64,000 bases of DNA, from the NCBI GenBank assembly GCA_965199585.1, contig CBDASI010000002.1, forward strand, positions 3,100,001-3,164,000, read 5' to 3'. This document shows, piece after piece, positions 60,323 through 64,000 of this stretch. The number at the start of each line of letters is the position of its first letter. The stretch's first letter is position 1. Source of the stretch: JAVVHH01 sp965199585. GTDB taxonomy: Bacteria > Pseudomonadota > Alphaproteobacteria > Acetobacterales > Acetobacteraceae. Made by a program: the position numbers and the translations under genes. Below the pieces are notes generated by a model. That model was given only the letters and a program-made list of their open reading frames with translations. It did no database searches and was not told the origin of the DNA.

Positions 60323-61531
60323 TCAGCTCTTGGTTTTGACGCGGACGGCCTTGTCGCCGGCAACGTCGTCGGCATGGGCCGGCTGCACCTTGCCGCCACG
60401 GACCTCGCCGAACACCGGGATGTTGGCGGAGATCGCTTCATGATCGGTCTTGCTGAACGGGTGATCGTAAACGGTCACGACGCCGTCGACCTTCTCGTTC
60501 AGGTCCTCGAGTGCGGCGCGCATCTTGCGACCGTCGGTCGAGCCCGCCTGCTTGATGGCAGCGGCGAGCAGATAGATGCTGTCATAGCCCTGCGCGGCCG
60601 AGACCGGGGACGGCATGCGGTCGATCTTGTAGGCATCCTGATAGGCCTTGATGAAGGCGGCCCGCTTGGGCGTGTTGCCCATCTGGATGAACGTCTGCGG
60701 CATCACCGCGCCGTCGCCATTCGGCCCGGCGGTATCGATGAACGACGACATCGACAGCGTCCAGGAGCCGACGATGGGCACCTTCCAGCCGAGCTTGGCC
60801 ATGCCGTTGGCGATCTGCGCCAGTTCCGGGCCGATGCCGTAGGTCAGGATCACGTCGGCGCCGGCTTCTTTGGCGCGCAGGAGCTGCGACGTCATGTCGG
60901 TGTCGCCGATGTTGAACTTCTCGGTGGCCACCGGCTTGACGCCCTTGGCGGTCAGCGCGGTCTCGAGGTCGGCGCGGCCGAGCTGGCCGTAATTGGTGCT
61001 GTCGGCCAGGATGGCGGGCTTCTTGAAGCCGCGCCGGGTCACGGCCTCGTCGACGATCATGGGTGCCTGGATCGCGTCGGACGCCGCGGTGCGGAAGATG
61101 TAGTTGGACCGCTCCTTGGCGAATTGCGTGGAGATCACGGTGCCGGTGGCGACGTTGTTGATCACCGGGATCTCGGCTTCCTGGTAGAAGCGCTGCGAGG
61201 CGAGTGCCACGCCGGTGTTGATGAAGCCGACGTCGGCGACGACCTTCTCCTTGTTGATCAGTTCCTGGGCGACCTGGACGCCGACCTCATTGCGGGCCTC
61301 CTCGTCACGGTAGACGCCCTCGAGCGGGCGGCCGAGCACGCCGCCATTCTTGTTGATCTCGTCGATGGCCAGCTTCACGCCGTCGCGCATCGAGACGCCC
61401 ATGCTGGAGGAGCCGCCGGTGAACGGGCCGCTGACGCCGATCTTGATCGGGTCGGCCGCCTGTGCGGACCAGGATGCGAGAGAAGCGGAGATCGCAACTG
61501 CGGCCAAAAGGTGCCGTCTGGTCTGCTGCAT
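60323..61531 (-). CDS. livK: Branched-chain amino acid ABC transporter binding protein
   Basis: A 402-residue periplasmic binding protein of the Leu/Ile/Val type. The signal peptide (HLLAAVAISASLASWSAQAA) ends before DPIKIGVSGPFTG. GVSMRDGVKLAIDEINKNGG (in part) and LADSTNYGQLGRADLETAL (in part) are family blocks. The start at 61531 has GAGGAAA about nine bases upstream. The longer frame to 61567 is not needed. First gene of livK-livH-livMG-livF. The ligand could also be another amide or short acid. Confidence 0.93.
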   Translation of the reverse strand: MQQTRRHLLAAVAISASLASWSAQAADPIKIGVSGPFTGGSSSMGVSMRDGVKLAIDEINKNGGVLGRPLEGVYRDEEARNEVGVQVAQELINKEKVVADVGFINTGVALASQRFYQEAEIPVINNVATGTVISTQFAKERSNYIFRTAASDAIQAPMIVDEAVTRRGFKKPAILADSTNYGQLGRADLETALTAKGVKPVATEKFNIGDTDMTSQLLRAKEAGADVILTYGIGPELAQIANGMAKLGWKVPIVGSWTLSMSSFIDTAGPNGDGAVMPQTFIQMGNTPKRAAFIKAYQDAYKIDRMPSPVSAAQGYDSIYLLAAAIKQAGSTDGRKMRAALEDLNEKVDGVVTVYDHPFSKTDHEAISANIPVFGEVRGGKVQPAHADDVAGDKAVRVKTKS

Positions 61532-61684
61532 GGTGGGCGATTTCCTCGTTGACGTGCTTGGTCGCACTTGGCTTTGGGGTCGCTGCCCATAACACGGTTG
61601 TCACACGCGTCGCTAGGACCGCTTCACTTCTACCGGAGCCGTGAAACCCCATCTAATCAGTGTGGATGCTTCGGAACGATACCC

Positions 61685-62266
61685 ATGTTGACACGCAGAT
61701 ACGCCTTGTGGGCGGCGCCGTTGGCGCTGGTCGGGATCGGCGTCGGGACGAGCGGGTGGATGCTACTGCGCAGTCCCGCCCGCGCGGCCGGCATTGGCGG
61801 CCCGTTCACGTTGACCGATGGCGACGGAAAGACCGTTACCGATGCCGATTTCCGGGGCAAATGGACCCTGATCTATTTCGGTTACACGCATTGCCCGGAC
61901 GCGTGTCCGACGGCGCTGCAGGACATGGCCAATGCGCTCGACATGCTGGACCCGGCGCAACGTAAATCCGTCGAGATCGTGTTCGTCACCGTCGACGGGG
62001 ACCGCGACACGCCGGCGGTAATGAAAGATTATGTCAGCAATTTCAACGCCCCGATCGTGGCGCTCACCGGCTCGCCCGAACAGATTGCCGGGGCTGCCAA
62101 GGCCTACCGCGTCTATTACGCCAAGCACCCGAGCGCGGATGGCGGCTACGAGATGGACCATAGCAGCGTCATCTACGTGATGAACCCGAACGGCGACTTC
62201 GTCACCAATTTCACCCACGAGACGCCGCCCGCGCGGATCGCGGAGAAACTGCGCACGCTGCTCTGA
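61685..62266 (+). CDS. SCO1/SenC family copper chaperone
   Basis: A 193-residue membrane-anchored thioredoxin-fold protein. One N-terminal helix (about residues 6-28) leads to a periplasmic domain with copper/thiol ligands C70 and C74 in THCPDACP and H159 in MDHSS. It loads copper into the CuA site of oxidase subunit II and so serves the ctaC product encoded 45 kb away. The start at 61685 gives MLTRRYALWA; the frame open to 61568 lacks support. It is divergent from livK. Confidence 0.94.
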   Translation: MLTRRYALWAAPLALVGIGVGTSGWMLLRSPARAAGIGGPFTLTDGDGKTVTDADFRGKWTLIYFGYTHCPDACPTALQDMANALDMLDPAQRKSVEIVFVTVDGDRDTPAVMKDYVSNFNAPIVALTGSPEQIAGAAKAYRVYYAKHPSADGGYEMDHSSVIYVMNPNGDFVTNFTHETPPARIAEKLRTLL

Positions 62267-62327
62267 GCGCTTCATCCTCCCTTAACCGGGATGAGCCAAA
62301 CTGACCCAGGCAGCGGGGCCGTTCGAT

Positions 62328-63545
62328 GTGACGGGTTGGGTTGAGGCGTTACGACAGGGAAGCGTCTGGACCCGTAACCGGGTCACCGGATACGCGGCGG
62401 TGCTGCTGGTGTTCGAACTCATCGCGTTCGCTTATTGCTGCGCCGGCGCGCATGGCCTGATCGTGAAGCTGGACCAGCCCAACGCGTCGGACTTCGTCAG
62501 CTTCTATGCCGCCGGACTGCTGGCCAATGACGGCCTTCCGGCGCTGGCGTACGACCAAGCCGCCCATCACGCGCGCGAGCAGCTGGCGACCGCACCCGGC
62601 ATTCCGTACAACTTCTTCTATTACCCGCCGATATTCCTGTTCGTCTGCGTCCTGCTGGCCCGCCTGCCCTATTTCGCGGCGTTCTGCACCTTTCAGGCGA
62701 GCTGTGCGCTAGGCGCCCTGGCGGCAGTGCGGCGGATCCTGCCGATGGCGCCGCTGGTGACGATGCTGGCGTTTCCGGCAATCTTCTGGGCCGTCGGGAC
62801 CGGGCAGAACGCACTGCTTACGGCGACGCTGCTGTCAGCGGCGACGCTCGCCATCGACACGCGCCCGATGCTCGCCGGCGTCCTAATGGGGCTGCTGTGC
62901 TACAAGCCGCATCTCGGCCTCCTGCTTCCCGTGGCTCTCGCGGCTGGGCGGCATTGGCGAGCGTTCGCCGCGGCGGCGATGTCGGTAGTGGTCCTGATCG
63001 CGGCGTCGGCGCTCGTGTTCGGCACGGCGAGCTGGAGGGCGTTCCTCGCCGCCACAAACGGTGCCGGCGCCGTCTACGGCGTTCTCGACACCAAGGTCGA
63101 TTTGACCGGGCTGACGAACATCTACGGCCTGGTGCTCTCGCTTCAGGGCAGCCCGGCCTTGGCGGTGCAAGCGCAGGCTTTGGTGACGCTGTGCGTCATG
63201 CTGCTGGTCGGCTGGGTATGGGCGGGGCCGCATCGGCTCGCGATCCGAGCGGCGGTGTTGCTGGCCGGCATCCCGATCGCGGCGCCGATCGTGATGTTCT
63301 ACGACTTGATGGTGGCTGGCCTGGCGATCGCCTGGCTGGTGCGCGACGGATGCGAACATGGGTTTCCGCCCTGGCAGAAGACCGGGCTGGTGGTGGCCTT
63401 CGTGCTCCCGCTATTTTCCGGCAACCTCGACGCGACGGTTCAGGCGGTGGCGACCCCGCTAGCCTCGACCTTGGTCCTCGCCCTGGCCCTGAGGGCAGCA
63501 TTGCCGAGCGGCCATCGCATCGGAGTCCGCTGGCTCCCTGAGTAG
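62328..63545 (+). CDS. Polytopic membrane protein, GT87/DUF2029-like glycosyltransferase
   Basis: A 405-residue protein with about ten membrane helices, matching the mannosyltransferase-like GT87/DUF2029 group. Family-like blocks are SDFVSFYAAGLLANDG near residue 54, YNFFYYPPIFLFVC near 93, the WAVGTGQNALLTATLL block near 154, and CYKPHLGLLLPVALAAG near 190. It would use a polyprenyl-phosphate sugar at the periplasmic face; substrate unknown. The last 15 bases (RWLPE and stop) overlap the 3' end of tRNA-Asn on the other strand. Confidence 0.78.
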   Translation: MTGWVEALRQGSVWTRNRVTGYAAVLLVFELIAFAYCCAGAHGLIVKLDQPNASDFVSFYAAGLLANDGLPALAYDQAAHHAREQLATAPGIPYNFFYYPPIFLFVCVLLARLPYFAAFCTFQASCALGALAAVRRILPMAPLVTMLAFPAIFWAVGTGQNALLTATLLSAATLAIDTRPMLAGVLMGLLCYKPHLGLLLPVALAAGRHWRAFAAAAMSVVVLIAASALVFGTASWRAFLAATNGAGAVYGVLDTKVDLTGLTNIYGLVLSLQGSPALAVQAQALVTLCVMLLVGWVWAGPHRLAIRAAVLLAGIPIAAPIVMFYDLMVAGLAIAWLVRDGCEHGFPPWQKTGLVVAFVLPLFSGNLDATVQAVATPLASTLVLALALRAALPSGHRIGVRWLPE

Positions 63546-63606
63546 GACTCGAACCTACGACCGAGCGATTAACAGTCGCTTGCTCTACCAACTGAGCTAT
63601 CAGGGA
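63531..63606 (-). tRNA. tRNA-Asn (anticodon GUU)
   Basis: A complete 76-base cloverleaf on the minus strand with encoded CCA (63533-63531). The acceptor stem TCCCTGA pairs with TCAGGGA. The anticodon loop is CTGTTAA, with GTT at 63573-63571. The T-arm reads GTAGGTTCGAGTCCTAC. Its 3' 15 bases overlap the end of the membrane-protein gene. Confidence 0.97.
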
Positions 63607-63744
63607 TCAGGCGGAGCGCTCCTATAACGCCACTGGTTTACGACCGCAATCCCATCGTGGCGTCTCCAATGCAGTCGTGCCCTAGACTTGGACGCGGTTT
63701 ATGTGGCATCGAGCCACCATCCGGTTCGCGATGCGGACAAGGAT

Positions 63745-63828
63745 GCGGGTGTGGTGAAATGGTAGACGCGCCGGACTCAAAATCCGGTTCCGCGAGGAGT
63801 GTCGGTTCAAGTCCGACCACCCGCACCA
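63745..63828 (+). tRNA. tRNA-Leu (anticodon CAA)
   Basis: An 84-base class II tRNA with encoded CCA. The acceptor stem GCGGGTG pairs with CACCCGC. The anticodon stem CCGGA/TCCGG surrounds CTCAAAA with CAA at 63778-63780. A long variable arm (TTCCGCGAGGAGT region) and the T-arm GTCGGTTCAAGTCCGAC complete it. Confidence 0.97.
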
Positions 63829-63846
63829 CCGGCCCGGCGCAGCCCC

Positions 63847-64000
63847 TCACATGCCCAGCGCGCGACGATACAGGTCGAGCAGAGTCTCGGCTTCCTCGAC
63901 ATCGGCGGGCTCTTTTTTCCGGATCATGATCAGCTGGCGGATCACTTTGACGTCGAACCCGGCCGACTTGGCTTCGGCGAAGATGTCCTTGATGTCCGAG
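63847..64000 (-). CDS. GapR/DUF2312 nucleoid-associated protein, N-terminus outside the window
   Basis: Only the last 50 residues are present: SDIKDIFAEAKSAGFDVKV, then RQLIMIRKKEPADVEEAE and LLDLYRRALGM. This is the C-terminal half of DUF2312/GapR, an alphaproteobacterial protein that clamps overtwisted DNA ahead of replication and transcription. The stop is at 63847-63849, 18 bases beyond tRNA-Leu on the other strand. Confidence 0.88.
   Translation of the reverse strand, partial: SDIKDIFAEAKSAGFDVKVIRQLIMIRKKEPADVEEAETLLDLYRRALGM

Noticed and set aside
63531..63828. tRNA-Asn/tRNA-Leu cluster as an integration site of a mobile element
   Set aside because: No integrase, no repeated tRNA 3' end and no shift in composition nearby.

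Overview
The window reads as a compact, GC-rich alphaproteobacterial chromosome segment. The markers are GcrA, the C-terminal end of a GapR/DUF2312 protein, PmtA, an aa3 oxidase operon with CtaB/CtaG/SURF1, the dapF-mtaB-ftsY order and an Aap-type amino-acid transporter. A Rhodospirillales/Acetobacterales-like host is my best guess, inferred from gene content only. No gene-free stretch reaches 200 bases. I see no insertion sequence, prophage, integrase, CRISPR array or rRNA. Stop/start overlaps of 1 or 4 bases (ATGA, GTGA, TGATG) occur throughout, so most genes lie in operons, and several convergent neighbours overlap at their 3' ends.

1-4.3 kb (minus strand): lipid A and envelope genes: KDO transferase (cut by the window edge), a DUF374 acyltransferase, a glycosyltransferase, a UDP-diacylglucosamine-diphosphatase-like phosphoesterase and a Tim44-like membrane protein. 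4.3-16 kb (minus): PmbA, an M16 peptidase, threonine synthase, a small acidic protein and an M32 carboxypeptidase, placed downstream of the aa3 cytochrome c oxidase cluster ctaC-ctaD-ctaB-(small CoxF-like protein)-ctaG-ctaE-SURF1. 16-22.5 kb (minus): PmtA, GcrA with a pair of GANTC sites upstream, then the glycolate oxidase operon glcDEF with a TPR protein and a thioesterase, and rpmJ.

22.6-26.4 kb (plus): a small membrane protein and aapJQM without the aapP ATPase. 26.4-29.4 kb (minus): an Lrp/AsnC regulator, a MarC protein, a methyltransferase and a haem-oxygenase-like iron protein, divergent from a fused indolepyruvate:ferredoxin oxidoreductase and an acyl-CoA dehydrogenase (29.5-34 kb, plus). 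A 19-base palindrome lies in the divergent gap. 34-39.7 kb: a tandem retropepsin-like protein, pyrF, isovaleryl-CoA dehydrogenase, an acyl-CoA ligase, a NUDIX hydrolase and small unknown proteins. Together 29-39 kb looks like branched-chain and aromatic amino acid plus fatty-acid catabolism.

39.7-49 kb: ftsY-mtaB-dapF (minus), then a fasciclin-domain protein with an ECF sigma factor and its anti-sigma factor, then rpmI-rplT-pheS-pheT. 49-56.7 kb: a PEP-CTERM protein joined to a Tat-exported ferritin-like protein, a peptide-type ABC binding protein, tRNA-Ile2(CAU), ppa, ettA, a GNAT enzyme, aroE and small proteins. 56.7-61.5 kb (minus): a branched-chain amino acid transporter livK-livH-livMG(fused)-livF. 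61.7-64 kb: SCO1/SenC, a GT87-like membrane protein, tRNA-Asn and tRNA-Leu, and the GapR fragment.

No single locus is a clear, wholly new system. The best candidates for something under-described are: the Lrp/MarC/methyltransferase/haem-oxygenase-like operon facing the indolepyruvate oxidoreductase; the fasciclin/ECF/anti-sigma module; the PEP-CTERM/ferritin-like pair; a dispersed palindromic repeat next to housekeeping genes; and a 44-residue membrane ORF behind a palindrome.
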